Shown here piece after piece: positions 51,058 to 59,173 of a stretch of DNA of 64,000 nucleotides. Source of the DNA: Mesorhizobium sp. YC-39 (GTDB lineage: Bacteria > Pseudomonadota > Alphaproteobacteria > Rhizobiales > Rhizobiaceae); the NCBI RefSeq assembly GCF_025753795.1, contig NZ_JAOWPS010000005.1, positions 558,001-622,000 on the forward strand, read 5' to 3'. The position numbers and the translations under genes are program-made. The first letter of the stretch is position 1. The number at the start of each line of letters is the position of its first letter. A model generated the notes under the pieces. That model was not told where the DNA came from. It made no database searches and worked only from the letters and a program-made list of their open reading frames with translations.

Positions 51058-51669
51058 ATGAAGCTCTTCGACGGCGGCCGCGCCCCCAACCCACGGCGGG
51101 TTCGCGTTTTCCTCGCCGAGAAAGGGCTGGAGGTGCCGCTGGTGTCGGTCGACATGGGGGCGCTGGAACACAGAAAGCAGCCGGTCAGCTCGCGCAACCC
51201 GCTGCAGCGGTTGCCGGTGCTCGAACTCGACGACGGCACGATCATCACCGAATCCGTCGCCATCTGCCGCTATTTCGAGGAACTGCATCCGGAACCGGCG
51301 CTGTTCGGACGCGGCGCGCTCGGCAAGGCCAAGGTCGAGATGTGGCAAAGGCGCATGGAGCTCAACCTGCTCGGTTGCGTCGCCGCTGCGTTCCGGCACA
51401 TTCACCCCGCGATGAAGGAATGGGAAATCCCGCAGATTCCCGAATGGGGCGAGGCCAACAAGCCGAAAGCCCTCGAATTCCTGAGGCTGCTGGACGGTGA
51501 ACTGGCGCAAAGGGAATTTGTCGCTGGCGACGCCTATTCGATCGCCGACATCACCGGGCTGATCGCCATCGACTTCATGAAGCCGGCGCGGATCAGAGTG
51601 CCGGAAGAGTGCGCCAATGTGCTGCGATGGCATCAAGCGATCTCCAGCCGGCCGAGCGCCGCCGCCTGA
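51058..51669 (+). CDS. Glutathione S-transferase family protein
   Basis: Cytosolic GST of 203 residues. The N-terminal thioredoxin-like domain reads MKLFDGGRAPNPRRVRVFLA and has the glutathione gamma-glutamyl-binding stretch TESVAICRYFEELHPEPALF near 63-82. The C-terminal helical domain includes FVAGDAYSIADITGLIAIDF, the N-capping box motif of the family. GGAGG sits five to nine bases before the ATG. Substrate is unknown. Its stop lies three bases before the next gene's start, so both are likely one transcript. Confidence 0.9.
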   Translation: MKLFDGGRAPNPRRVRVFLAEKGLEVPLVSVDMGALEHRKQPVSSRNPLQRLPVLELDDGTIITESVAICRYFEELHPEPALFGRGALGKAKVEMWQRRMELNLLGCVAAAFRHIHPAMKEWEIPQIPEWGEANKPKALEFLRLLDGELAQREFVAGDAYSIADITGLIAIDFMKPARIRVPEECANVLRWHQAISSRPSAAA

Positions 51670-51671
51670 GA

Positions 51672-52301
51672 ATGAAGCCGGGAATGAGCGAGGAACTCGA
51701 CCGCTTCACCGCTACGGTACGCGCTTGCCGCATCTGTGTTGAAGACCCAATTGGCCAGCCATTGCCGCACGAGCCGCGCCCGGTGCTGCGACCCTCGTCG
51801 AGCGCCCGCATTCTGATCGCCAGCCAGGCACCGGGCACCAAGGTGCATATATCGGGCATGCCGTTCACCGACGCCTCCGGCGACCGGCTGCGGAACTGGC
51901 TGGGTGTCGGCAGCGAAGAGTTCTACGACACGGCAAAATTCGCCATCGTGCCGATGGGCTTCTGCTTTCCGGGTCAGGATGCCAAGGGCGGCGACCTGCC
52001 GCCGCGCCGTGAATGTGCACCGACATGGCGCGCACAGCTGATGGCGCTGATGCCGCGGATCGATCTCGTCCTGACGATCGGCATCTATGCGCAATCCTGG
52101 CATATGGGCACCGCGCGCCGGCCTTCGCTGACGGAGACGGTGATGGACTGGCGAGCGATCTGGGCTGCACCTGGCAACCCGAAAGTGCTGCCGCTGCCGC
52201 ATCCTTCTTGGCGCAACACCGGCTGGCTGAAGCGCAATCCGTGGTTTGAAATGGATTTGCTACCATTTCTGCGGTCGGAAATCCGCTATCGCCTTGGCTG
52301 A
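51672..52301 (+). CDS. Uracil-DNA glycosylase family protein
   Basis: Protein of 209 residues of the uracil-DNA glycosylase superfamily (family 4/5-like or an inactive relative). It has VRACRICVEDP near the N-terminus, ILIASQAPGTKVHISGMPFT (the glycine-rich motif with APG), FGxxGD-like FCFPGQDAKGG, and the C-terminal LPLPHPSWRN, matching the HPS-type leucine loop. Only two of the four cysteines that hold the Fe-S cluster in family 4 enzymes are evident, so it may not bind one. The start at 51672 is nearly adjacent to the GST stop; ATG 51684 is an alternative. Confidence 0.8.
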   Translation: MKPGMSEELDRFTATVRACRICVEDPIGQPLPHEPRPVLRPSSSARILIASQAPGTKVHISGMPFTDASGDRLRNWLGVGSEEFYDTAKFAIVPMGFCFPGQDAKGGDLPPRRECAPTWRAQLMALMPRIDLVLTIGIYAQSWHMGTARRPSLTETVMDWRAIWAAPGNPKVLPLPHPSWRNTGWLKRNPWFEMDLLPFLRSEIRYRLG

Positions 52302-52451
52302 GGTGTCAGCAAGAAATCACTCGCTTTAATGCCATTTTGCAGAATTTCTTTCTTGTGGAAGGCCAAAATAAGAGGGAGTATAGCCAATCTATTCCCCAAA
52401 GCGCGCCCGCGCTGAAGGGAATCACGTGACGCGCCTAGAATTCTTGTTTTG

Positions 52452-52487
52452 TGCATGTCGTTATCCCAAACTTTGGGCGACAGGCAT
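52452..52487. repeat. Degenerate copy of the dispersed palindromic repeat, in the lrp-like leader
   Basis: TGCATGTCGTTATCCCAAAC followed by TTTGGGCGACAGGCAT forms nested inverted repeats (TGCATGTCG with CGACAGGCA, one mismatch; CCCAAA with TTTGGG). Compared with the fuller copy at 63319-63367 the internal GTGTGCTGCGG-type loop is missing. It ends 14 bases before the Lrp/AsnC start, so it would be in that mRNA's leader, right next to its ribosome-binding site. Confidence 0.75.
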
Positions 52488-52501
52488 CAGGGGAGCACCC
52501 A

Positions 52502-52993
52502 ATGGACCGCCTTGACAGAAAAATTCTCCGTCTCCTGCAGGAGGACGCGACGCTCGCGGTCGCCGACGTCGCAAAGAAAGTCGGGCTATCGACCACGCCG
52601 TGCTGGCGGCGCATCCAGAAGCTCGAGGAGGAAGGCGTCATCAAGCGGCGTGTCGCCATCCTCGACCACGAGAAGGTCAATGTACGCGTCACCGTCTTTG
52701 TGTCGATCCGCACCAATTCGCACAGCCATGAGTGGCTGCGGCGCTTTTCGGAGGTCATCCAGGAATTTCCCGAAGTGGTCGAGTTCTACCGCATGAGCGG
52801 TGACGTCGACTATCTCTTGCGCGTGGTGGTGCCGGACATCGCCGCCTATGACGCCTTCTACAAGCGCCTGATCGCCAAGATCGAGATCCGCGACGTGTCG
52901 TCTTCCTTCGCCATGGAGCAGATCAAATACACGACCGAAATGCCGCTGGACTATATGGTGCTGGATAAGGAATCGGGCGCGAACGCCGCCTGA
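52502..52993 (+). CDS. Lrp/AsnC-family transcriptional regulator
   Basis: Feast/famine regulator of 163 residues: N-terminal winged helix-turn-helix (MDRLDRKILRLLQEDATLAV, recognition helix STTPCWRRIQKLEEEG) and a C-terminal RAM ligand-binding domain (VEFYRMSGDVDYLLRVVVPD). The start at 52502 has AGGGGAGC eight bases upstream; a longer frame is open but would begin inside the palindromic repeat. Ligand and targets are unknown; such proteins usually sense amino acids. It is followed convergently by a DUF3299 gene. Confidence 0.93.
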   Translation: MDRLDRKILRLLQEDATLAVADVAKKVGLSTTPCWRRIQKLEEEGVIKRRVAILDHEKVNVRVTVFVSIRTNSHSHEWLRRFSEVIQEFPEVVEFYRMSGDVDYLLRVVVPDIAAYDAFYKRLIAKIEIRDVSSSFAMEQIKYTTEMPLDYMVLDKESGANAA

Positions 52994-53004
52994 GGCCTGG
53001 CTCG

Positions 53005-53577
53005 TTAGTTCTTCTTTTTGTTGAGGAAACTCCAGGGCGAATTCACCGGCAGCGTGATCGTGTCTGGCACCTTATCGACGCTCACCACCTCGGCTTTGCG
53101 CACCGTGTAGCCCGACTGGATGACGCTGACGCCGTCAAGGATGAAAAGCTGGCTTTTCTCCATGCCTGGCTGCAAGGCACCGGTCACGGAAACAGGCTGG
53201 TAGGCCTCAGACATCGTGTAGGGGTGGGCAGGCGTGACCAGCACGATCTGATTGGGCGGCGGTGTCGGCATATGGCTGCAGGCGCCCGTCCATGGCACCA
53301 GCAGGAACTGGTAGACGAGATCGCCATCGCGGTCGACCGGCAGCGCATAGCCTGCAAGCTGGACGGTCTTGTCCTGCAAATCGAGAGACAGCGTCTCGCC
53401 ATGATCGGGCATTTTTGCCGCGATCATCGGCAGTCCGACGCTTTCGGCGGCGGCCTGCGTTGCGGGGCGCAGATCCTTCCAGAATATGTGCGCGGTCTCG
53501 GGCGAGGCATCTGCTGTCGCAATGGACAGGAGCAACGCTGCTACCAAGCCCAGTGTTGATTTGAAGCGGACATTCAT
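53005..53577 (-). CDS. DUF3299 domain-containing exported protein
   Basis: Protein of 190 residues with a Sec signal peptide (STLGLVAALLLSIATADA, cleavage near residue 24) and a single DUF3299 domain: FWKDLRPA near the start, LAGYALPVDRDGDLVYQFLL, then PWTGACSHMPTPPPNQIVLV. The domain is found in periplasmic proteins linked with metal or ABC export loci, function unproven. The ATG at 53577 follows AGGGAAG and removes 17 residues of non-signal sequence. It is 85 bases from the AlkD-like gene, same strand. Confidence 0.85.
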   Translation of the reverse strand: MNVRFKSTLGLVAALLLSIATADASPETAHIFWKDLRPATQAAAESVGLPMIAAKMPDHGETLSLDLQDKTVQLAGYALPVDRDGDLVYQFLLVPWTGACSHMPTPPPNQIVLVTPAHPYTMSEAYQPVSVTGALQPGMEKSQLFILDGVSVIQSGYTVRKAEVVSVDKVPDTITLPVNSPWSFLNKKKN

Positions 53578-53662
53578 TGGCAGCTTCCCTTTGCGATCAA
53601 GTAAAGCCGCCGCTGCCAACAGCGTCAACGCCTTGACCTGGCTCGACTGTTCGAAAAACAGG

Positions 53663-54376
53663 TCACTTGCCCTGTTTTGTCTTCGCCGCCAATCGATTGA
53701 GTGTCTTGGGACCGGTCAGTTCCCGGACCGCGTCCTTGCCGATCCAGCGCGCCGTCTTGTCGGGCGATTGCGCCAGCCTTTGCGCCACAGCAAGGGCAGC
53801 GCCGTGCAGATCCATCGATCGCTTGCCGATCGAACGAAGCGCCCAGTTCACGGCCTTCTTCACGAAATTGCGGCCGTCGGTGGCGTGCGCTTCGATGATC
53901 GGCAGGAAGTCGAGGAAGGTCGCTTCCGGCTCCTTCTTCCGGTGGACGACCGACCATGCCATCATGGCAAAGGCCGTGCGTCGAATGAACTCCCGTTCGT
54001 CGGCCGCGAACTCTCCGATCAGTTCTTTCCAGGACTCGGTGTCGACAAAGAGATCGGAAACACCGTCGACGATATCCCACGAATCGAAAGATGCCGCCCA
54101 TTGCCTCGCATCCGCGGCAGAAAACCGCTTCGGGTCGGCCGTAACGGAAGCGATGAACTGCGCCTCCATGATACCGGTCTGCCATAGTTCGAAGGCACGT
54201 TCATGGTTGCGCTTGATTTTCTTGGCAATCTGCCGCTGCACGCCATGCGAGATACCGAGCGCACGTTCGATCTTGATGCCATAGCGCAGCATGCCGAGGC
54301 GGTTCTCCTCCGAGCCGATCGAGCGCAGATAGGCCACAATTTCCTCGGCGCTGGATTGAGGCGAAAGCTCGGCCAC
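53663..54376 (-). CDS. DNA alkylation repair protein, AlkD-like HEAT-repeat glycosylase
   Basis: All-helical protein of 237 residues resembling AlkD/AlkC-type glycosylases (PF08713), which remove 3-methyl- and 7-methylpurines. Seen: RYGIKIERALGISHGVQRQI near the N-terminus, SWDIVDGVSDLF (the WD acidic site), FIRRTAFAMMAWSVVHRKK, and NFVKKAVNWALRSIGKRS, the conserved K-K-A-V-N-W-A-L-R of the family. The GTG at 54376 is chosen because the dehydrogenase stop lies at 54385 and the frame would otherwise run through that gene; a weak AGG precedes it. It probably shares a transcript with the upstream dehydrogenase. Confidence 0.87.
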   Translation of the reverse strand: MAELSPQSSAEEIVAYLRSIGSEENRLGMLRYGIKIERALGISHGVQRQIAKKIKRNHERAFELWQTGIMEAQFIASVTADPKRFSAADARQWAASFDSWDIVDGVSDLFVDTESWKELIGEFAADEREFIRRTAFAMMAWSVVHRKKEPEATFLDFLPIIEAHATDGRNFVKKAVNWALRSIGKRSMDLHGAALAVAQRLAQSPDKTARWIGKDAVRELTGPKTLNRLAAKTKQGK

Positions 54377-54384
54377 CGCAAGAC

Positions 54385-55254
54385 CTATTTTTCCAGGCGC
54401 GACAGCAGCGAGGACGTATCCCAGCGCTTGCCGCCCATCGCCTGCACATCCTTGTAGAACTGGTCGACAAGTGCCGTCACCGGCAGCCTGGCGCCGTTGC
54501 GATCGGCCTCCGCCAGGCAGATGCCGAGATCCTTGCGCATCCAGTCGACGGCGAAGCCGAAATCGTATTTGCCGGCATTCATCGTTTTGTGGCGGTTCTC
54601 CATCTGCCATGAGCCGGCGGCGCCCTTGGAGATCACCTCGATGACTTTTTCGATGTCGAGCCCGGCCCTCTTGCCGAAATGGATGCCCTCGGCCAATCCC
54701 TGGACAAGACCGGCGATGCAGATCTGGTTGATCATCTTGGTGAGCTGGCCCGCACCAGCCGGTCCCATCAGCCCGACCATGCGGGCATAGGCGTCGATGA
54801 CGGGGTTTGCCTTGTCGAAGGCTTTTTGTTCGCCGCCCACCATCACCGTCAGCACGCCGTTTTCGGCGCCCGCCTGGCCGCCGGAAACCGGCGCGTCGAG
54901 AAACGAAAAACCGCGAACTTGCGCCTTTTCGGCCAATTCGCGCGCGACTTCGGCGGACGCGGTGGTGTTGTCGATGAAGATGGCTCCCTTCTTCATCGAC
55001 TGGAACGCGCCGCCGGCACCGATCGTCACCGAGCGCAGATCATCGTCGTTACCGACGCAGGAAAAGACGAAATCCTTGCCTTCGGCAGCCTCGGCCGGCG
55101 TCGCGGCCAGGCTGCCGCCATGCTGGCCGACCCACTGCTCGGCCTTTGCCCTGGTGCGGTTGTAGACGGTGACGTCATGGCCGCCCTTGTTCTTGAGATG
55201 CCCGGCCATCGGGTAGCCCATGACGCCAAGACCGAGAAATGCCACCGATGCCAT
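54385..55254 (-). CDS. 3-hydroxyisobutyrate dehydrogenase-like / 2-hydroxy-3-oxopropionate reductase family protein
   Basis: Beta-hydroxyacid dehydrogenase of 289 residues. The Rossmann half starts MASVAFLGLGVMGYPMAGHL with GLGxMG for NAD(P), then DAPVSGGQAGAENG (substrate loop) and the catalytic-lysine region AGQLTKMINQICIAG near 171. NAD(P) specificity is not clear. The ATG at 55254 has GGAAGG nine bases upstream. Substrates in the family include 3-hydroxyisobutyrate, tartronate semialdehyde and succinic semialdehyde; which applies is unknown. It sits downstream of an amino-acid ABC operon but is separated from it by a repeat element. Confidence 0.88.
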   Translation of the reverse strand: MASVAFLGLGVMGYPMAGHLKNKGGHDVTVYNRTRAKAEQWVGQHGGSLAATPAEAAEGKDFVFSCVGNDDDLRSVTIGAGGAFQSMKKGAIFIDNTTASAEVARELAEKAQVRGFSFLDAPVSGGQAGAENGVLTVMVGGEQKAFDKANPVIDAYARMVGLMGPAGAGQLTKMINQICIAGLVQGLAEGIHFGKRAGLDIEKVIEVISKGAAGSWQMENRHKTMNAGKYDFGFAVDWMRKDLGICLAEADRNGARLPVTALVDQFYKDVQAMGGKRWDTSSLLSRLEK

Positions 55255-55292
55255 AGGCTTACCTTCCACAGGAACAGAATTCGCTGCGGAAG

Positions 55293-55340
55293 CTCTAGCG
55301 CATGGTCCGGAAAATCGGAATCGATTTTTGGATGGGTGCG
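55293..55340. repeat. Intergenic repeat element with AAAATCG/CGATTTT hairpin
   Basis: The block CTCTAGCGCATGGTCCGG followed by AAAATCG-GAAT-CGATTTT resembles a dispersed intergenic repeat I know from mesorhizobia. On the minus strand the hairpin with its A/T-rich ends comes 23 bases after the permease stop at 55351, so it probably serves as that operon's terminator. Confidence 0.6.
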
Positions 55341-55350
55341 CCTGATCGCG

Positions 55351-56172
55351 TCAACGTTTCAGATGAATGGTGATCCGGCGTTCGATCCACTCGACCCCGT
55401 GACGCAATATCTCGACCATTACCAGATAGACGATGGCGACCCAGATATAGGCCTGGATGTCGAAGGAGTTGGCGAAGGCAAGCTTGGCCTGGCCCATCAA
55501 GTCATAGACCGTGATGATGGCGACGATGGCGGAGGCTTTGATCATCAGGATGAGTTCATTGCCATAGGGCCGCAAGGCGACGATCAGTGCCTGCGGCAGG
55601 ATGATCTTGCGCAGCGTCTGCAATTTGTGCAGCCCAAGCGAGGCGGCACCTTCCCACTGGCCCCTGGGCACGCTCTCGATGGCGCCGCGCAGGATTTCCG
55701 CCTGGTAAGCGGCCGTGTTGAGTGCAAAGGCGAAGACGCCACAGTAGAACGCTTCGCGGAAAAACCACCACAGACCGACTGTCTGGAGCTCTGGCCGGAA
55801 TGAACCCACGCCGTAGTAGACCAGAAAGGTCTGGACCAGCAGCGGCGTGCCGCGGAAGAAGTAGACATAACAATAGGCTAGGCCGGAAAGGATAGGGTTG
55901 TTCGACATGCGGCCATAGGCGACCGGCACTGACAGGATGGCACCAAGCACCATCGATATGGCGACCAGCGATAGTGTGACCCCCAGTCCTTTCAGATAGG
56001 CTGGTGCATATTTGGCGAAGAATTCGGCGTTCCAGGCAAGGACCAAATAGGCAACGATGCCCAGACCGAAAGCGATCCACAGGCCAACGAGCGCGTAGCC
56101 GATGATGCGGCGGCGCGGCCAGCCTCTCGCCTGCGGCGGCGGCCGTTCGACGATTGCGGCGGTGACGCTCAT
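55351..56172 (-). CDS. Amino-acid ABC transporter permease (HisM/GlnP-like)
   Basis: Inner-membrane permease of 273 residues. After a cytoplasmic head it has a first helix (about 24-45, IIGYALVGLWIAFGLGIVAYLV) and about five more; the EAA loop for contact with the ATPase is EGAASLGLHKLQTLRKIILP near 180-199. Start overlaps the sister permease stop by four bases. With the second permease and the binding protein it forms a polar amino-acid uptake system; no ATPase gene lies in this operon. The longer N-terminus than usual (about 20 extra residues) may be real, since no other start fits. Confidence 0.92.
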   Translation of the reverse strand: MSVTAAIVERPPPQARGWPRRRIIGYALVGLWIAFGLGIVAYLVLAWNAEFFAKYAPAYLKGLGVTLSLVAISMVLGAILSVPVAYGRMSNNPILSGLAYCYVYFFRGTPLLVQTFLVYYGVGSFRPELQTVGLWWFFREAFYCGVFAFALNTAAYQAEILRGAIESVPRGQWEGAASLGLHKLQTLRKIILPQALIVALRPYGNELILMIKASAIVAIITVYDLMGQAKLAFANSFDIQAYIWVAIVYLVMVEILRHGVEWIERRITIHLKR

Positions 56173-56888
56173 CGTTGCGCCTCCCGCTTTCCCAGCGAGC
56201 GCAAAATGGCATTGGTGGCGAATGACGACAGGACGGCCAGGATAAGAAAGACCAGGGACGCAACGCTGTAGAACAGAAACGAATGTTTGGTGACGCGAGC
56301 AGCCACACCGGCGTTGCGCAGCGTTTCGGCAAGGCCGACAACCGACACGAGCGAGGTGTCCTTGAGCAGGGCGAGCCAGCAGTTTTCGAGGCCGGGGAAG
56401 GCGATGCGAAGCAACTGCGGCAAGATTACCTTGCGCATCGTTTGCCAGTTCGAAAGGCCAAGCGCATAGCTGCCCTCATACTGGCCCTTTGGTATGGCGC
56501 GGAAAGCGGAAAGAAAAACCTCGCTGGCATAGGACGAGAAGATCAGGGCAAGCACGATCATGCCGGCGACGAAGCCATTGACATCGATGGTCGCATCGGG
56601 CCGGAAATATCTGATGAGATGCTGCAGCAAAATCGGCATGCCGAAGAAGAACAGGAAAAGCGTCACCAGTTCCGGCAAGCCGCGGAAGATTGTCGTGTAG
56701 ACGTTGGAGGCGAGGCGTAACGAAGGTTCTTCCGATTGCTTGCCCAGCGCTATGAAGAAACCAATCGTCAGGCCGATGGGCAGCGTGGCCAGCGCAAGCG
56801 CAATGGTGACCATTGCGCCAGAAGCGATATCGTCAAGCCAGCCATCCGGTCCCCAACTGAGAAGCGTCCATATGCTCTGGCTCGGCAT
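56169..56888 (-). CDS. Amino-acid ABC transporter permease (HisQ/GlnP-like)
   Basis: Permease of 239 residues with about five to six helices and the EAA loop EGSYALGLSNWQTMRKVILP near 145-165. Family HisQ/GlnP; it pairs with the permease encoded immediately downstream (four-base overlap). The first helix region reads MVTIALALATLPIGLTIGFF. Specificity is set by the binding protein 80 bases upstream, so a cationic or polar amino acid is likely. Confidence 0.92.
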   Translation of the reverse strand: MPSQSIWTLLSWGPDGWLDDIASGAMVTIALALATLPIGLTIGFFIALGKQSEEPSLRLASNVYTTIFRGLPELVTLFLFFFGMPILLQHLIRYFRPDATIDVNGFVAGMIVLALIFSSYASEVFLSAFRAIPKGQYEGSYALGLSNWQTMRKVILPQLLRIAFPGLENCWLALLKDTSLVSVVGLAETLRNAGVAARVTKHSFLFYSVASLVFLILAVLSSFATNAILRSLGKREAQR

Positions 56889-56968
56889 TGATCGGTCTTA
56901 ATCTCCGCGACGGTATCAAGAGGAGGAAAGACGACGGCGGGGCAGCCCCGCCGTCGTGACCGTGTTTG

Positions 56969-57754
56969 TCAGGATTCGCCGCCGTAGACGTCGAACTTGA
57001 AGTACTTGTCGTTGATTTCCTTGTATTTTCCATTGGCGCGGATGGCGGCGATGGCGGCGTTGAACTGGTTGACCAGGTCGGTCTCGCCCTTGCGCACGGC
57101 GATGCCGGCGCCCGGCCCGAAGATTTCGACCGGCTGCGGCGACGGGGTGCCGAGAATCTTGCAGCAGGCGCCGTCCGGCGTGTCGAGCCATTGGCTGAGC
57201 ACGACGATATCGTCTTCGGCGGCATCGAGGCGGCCATTGGCAAGATCGAGCTGGTATTCCTGCGCGGTCGGATAGGGTTTGACCGTGCTGTCGGTGTAGG
57301 TCTTGGTCGAATAGTTGAAATGCGTGGTCGAAGCCTGCACGCCGATCGTCTTGCCGGCCAGGTCTTCCTTGGTCACGCCCTTGATGTCGCTGTCCTTAGG
57401 CCCGGCGAGGGCCGAGGGGGTGTTGTAGTATTTGTGGGTGAAGTCGACCTTCTCGGCGCGTTCTGGCGTGATCGACATCGAAGCCACGATGGCGTCGAAC
57501 TTGCCGGCCTGGAGTGCCGGGATGATGCCTTCCCAGTCCTGGGCGACGAAGGTGCACTTCACCTTCATCTCGTCGCAAAGCGCCTTGGCGATGTCGATGT
57601 CGAAACCGACGAGCTGGCCATCGGCGGTGAGGTTGTTGAACGGGGGGTAGGCGCCTTCAGTGCCGATCCTCAAGGTTTTTTCCTGAGCCTGGGCAACGCC
57701 AAGCGTCAGCAGCGCCGCCGATGCGGCGAGCGCTATACGCAGTGCAATACGCAT
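56969..57754 (-). CDS. Amino-acid ABC transporter substrate-binding protein (family 3)
   Basis: Periplasmic binding protein of 261 residues with a Sec signal peptide (LRIALAASAALLTLGVAQA, cut after about residue 23) and the family-3 motifs LRIGTEGAYPPFNNLTADGQ, GFDIDIAKALCDEMKVKCTF and FDAIVASMSITPERAEKVDF. Lys/Arg/ornithine or glutamine-type ligands fit; not decided. The ATG at 57754 follows AGAGAGGA by six bases; the open frame continues upstream without meaning. It heads the operon with the two permeases. Confidence 0.93.
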   Translation of the reverse strand: MRIALRIALAASAALLTLGVAQAQEKTLRIGTEGAYPPFNNLTADGQLVGFDIDIAKALCDEMKVKCTFVAQDWEGIIPALQAGKFDAIVASMSITPERAEKVDFTHKYYNTPSALAGPKDSDIKGVTKEDLAGKTIGVQASTTHFNYSTKTYTDSTVKPYPTAQEYQLDLANGRLDAAEDDIVVLSQWLDTPDGACCKILGTPSPQPVEIFGPGAGIAVRKGETDLVNQFNAAIAAIRANGKYKEINDKYFKFDVYGGES

Positions 57755-57965
57755 GATAGTCCTCTCTTTATGGTCCCGGCCGTCGTCCCTAACGGCTCTA
57801 TGGGCGGTGCTTTTGACCGCCCGCTGGCGCAATACTCCCAATATTTTCCAAGAAAAAGCAACTGCAAAACCAACGCTTGCGGGATTTGTATTCCGGGAAA
57901 ATGCTGACGCTGGGGCAGGCGCGTGAAAGGGAAAGAGGCGATCGAGTGCTGCTGCGGCAGTGCCG

Positions 57966-58475
57966 TCAGCGCGCCAAGCCTGTCGCGCGCTCGACGAAAT
58001 CGGCAATCGACTTCGTGTCGTCGAGATCAAAGACCGGCAGGCTTTCGCCGGAGACTGTAAAGTCGGCCGCCACGGCGACGATATGCGGGTCGCTGGCCGA
58101 AAGCGGCGCCCGGTCCTTGGCTTCGAGCCGCCGCGTTTCGAGCTTGCTGTGCATCTCGCGCTTGTAGCCCTCAACCAGCACGATGTCGGATGGCGCCAGC
58201 CGCGACAGGATGTCGTCCAGCGTCGGTTCGTCCTCACCGCGCAATTCGTGCATCAGCGCCCAGCGCCTGCCCGAAACGATGGCGACTTCCGTCGCGCCGG
58301 CATGCCTGTGGCGAAAGCTGTCCGTTCCCGGCTTGTCGATGTCGAAATCATGATGGGCGTGCTTGACCGTCGAGACTTTCCAGCCGCGGCGGGCAAGTTC
58401 GGCGACCAGCTTTTCGGTCAGCGTGGTCTTGCCGGAATTCTTCCAGCCGGTGATGCCGAAGACGCGTCTCATCAT
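57966..58475 (-). CDS. mobB: Molybdopterin-guanine dinucleotide biosynthesis protein MobB
   Basis: GTP-binding P-loop protein of 169 residues that assists MobA in making the guanine-dinucleotide form of molybdenum cofactor. Walker A GWKNSGKTTLTEKL is at about 10-23, followed by STVKHAHHDFDIDKPGTDSF, the KHxHH-containing switch typical of MobB, and DIVLVEGYKREMHSK, its Walker B equivalent. It overlaps mobA by four bases and is the second gene of that pair. Confidence 0.93.
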   Translation of the reverse strand: MMRRVFGITGWKNSGKTTLTEKLVAELARRGWKVSTVKHAHHDFDIDKPGTDSFRHRHAGATEVAIVSGRRWALMHELRGEDEPTLDDILSRLAPSDIVLVEGYKREMHSKLETRRLEAKDRAPLSASDPHIVAVAADFTVSGESLPVFDLDDTKSIADFVERATGLAR

Positions 58476-59104
58476 GGCTGCATGCTCTGCAACAGACGCT
58501 CGGCCGCCGCAAGATCGTCTGGTGTATTGATGTTGAAGAACGGGTCGATCTCGTGCTCGCCGGATTTCAACAGCGAAAACTCCACCTCGACAAAGCCATG
58601 CCGGTCGATGAAGGCGGAAACCCGCCTGATGTCCTCATCAACCAGAAACCGCCGCAGGGCCTCGCGCGCCTCAACAGGCCAGAGCGCGAAGGTCGGATGC
58701 CGTTTGCCGCCCGAACTGGCAACGGCGATCGAACCAGGGCGCGCGCCGGCTGCCGCGACGAGCCGTTCAACCAGATCCCGCGGCAGGAAGGGCGTATCGC
58801 CGGCAACCGTGGCCAGCGTTTCGCAGGACGTGCTGGCGGCGGCCCATTCAAGGCCGGTCAGGATGCCGGCAAGCGGCCCGGCAAAGCCTTCCACCACATC
58901 GGCAAGCACTGGAAGTCCGATCCCGGCAAATCGTGCAGGATCGCCATTGGCGCTGAGCGCCAGTGATCCGACCTGCGGCGCAAAGCGCGAAACGACATGG
59001 TCCAACAGGCTGTCACCGCCGAGCGCAAGCAGGCTCTTGTCGCCTCCGCCCATTCGCCGCGACTGGCCGCCGGCCAGGATGATCCCTGCAATGTCTCGGC
59101 CCAT
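58472..59104 (-). CDS. mobA: Molybdenum cofactor guanylyltransferase
   Basis: Enzyme of 210 residues that joins GMP from GTP to molybdopterin. The N-terminal nucleotidyltransferase motif is IAGIILAGGQSRRMGGGDKS; the catalytic Asp follows in TVAGDTPFLP near 92-101, and FFNINTPDDLAAAERLL is the C-terminal signature. ATG 59104 is preferred because the family starts there. mobA and mobB together with moaA (61223) show that this genome makes bis-MGD cofactor, though the three are not one operon. Confidence 0.94.
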   Translation of the reverse strand: MGRDIAGIILAGGQSRRMGGGDKSLLALGGDSLLDHVVSRFAPQVGSLALSANGDPARFAGIGLPVLADVVEGFAGPLAGILTGLEWAAASTSCETLATVAGDTPFLPRDLVERLVAAAGARPGSIAVASSGGKRHPTFALWPVEAREALRRFLVDEDIRRVSAFIDRHGFVEVEFSLLKSGEHEIDPFFNINTPDDLAAAERLLQSMQP

Positions 59105-59173
59105 CGTCGCTGCCTGTATCCCAGCCCCCAAAATCAGTGTCTTTTCAAATCGAACGGCCTTCTATGGTTCGGC

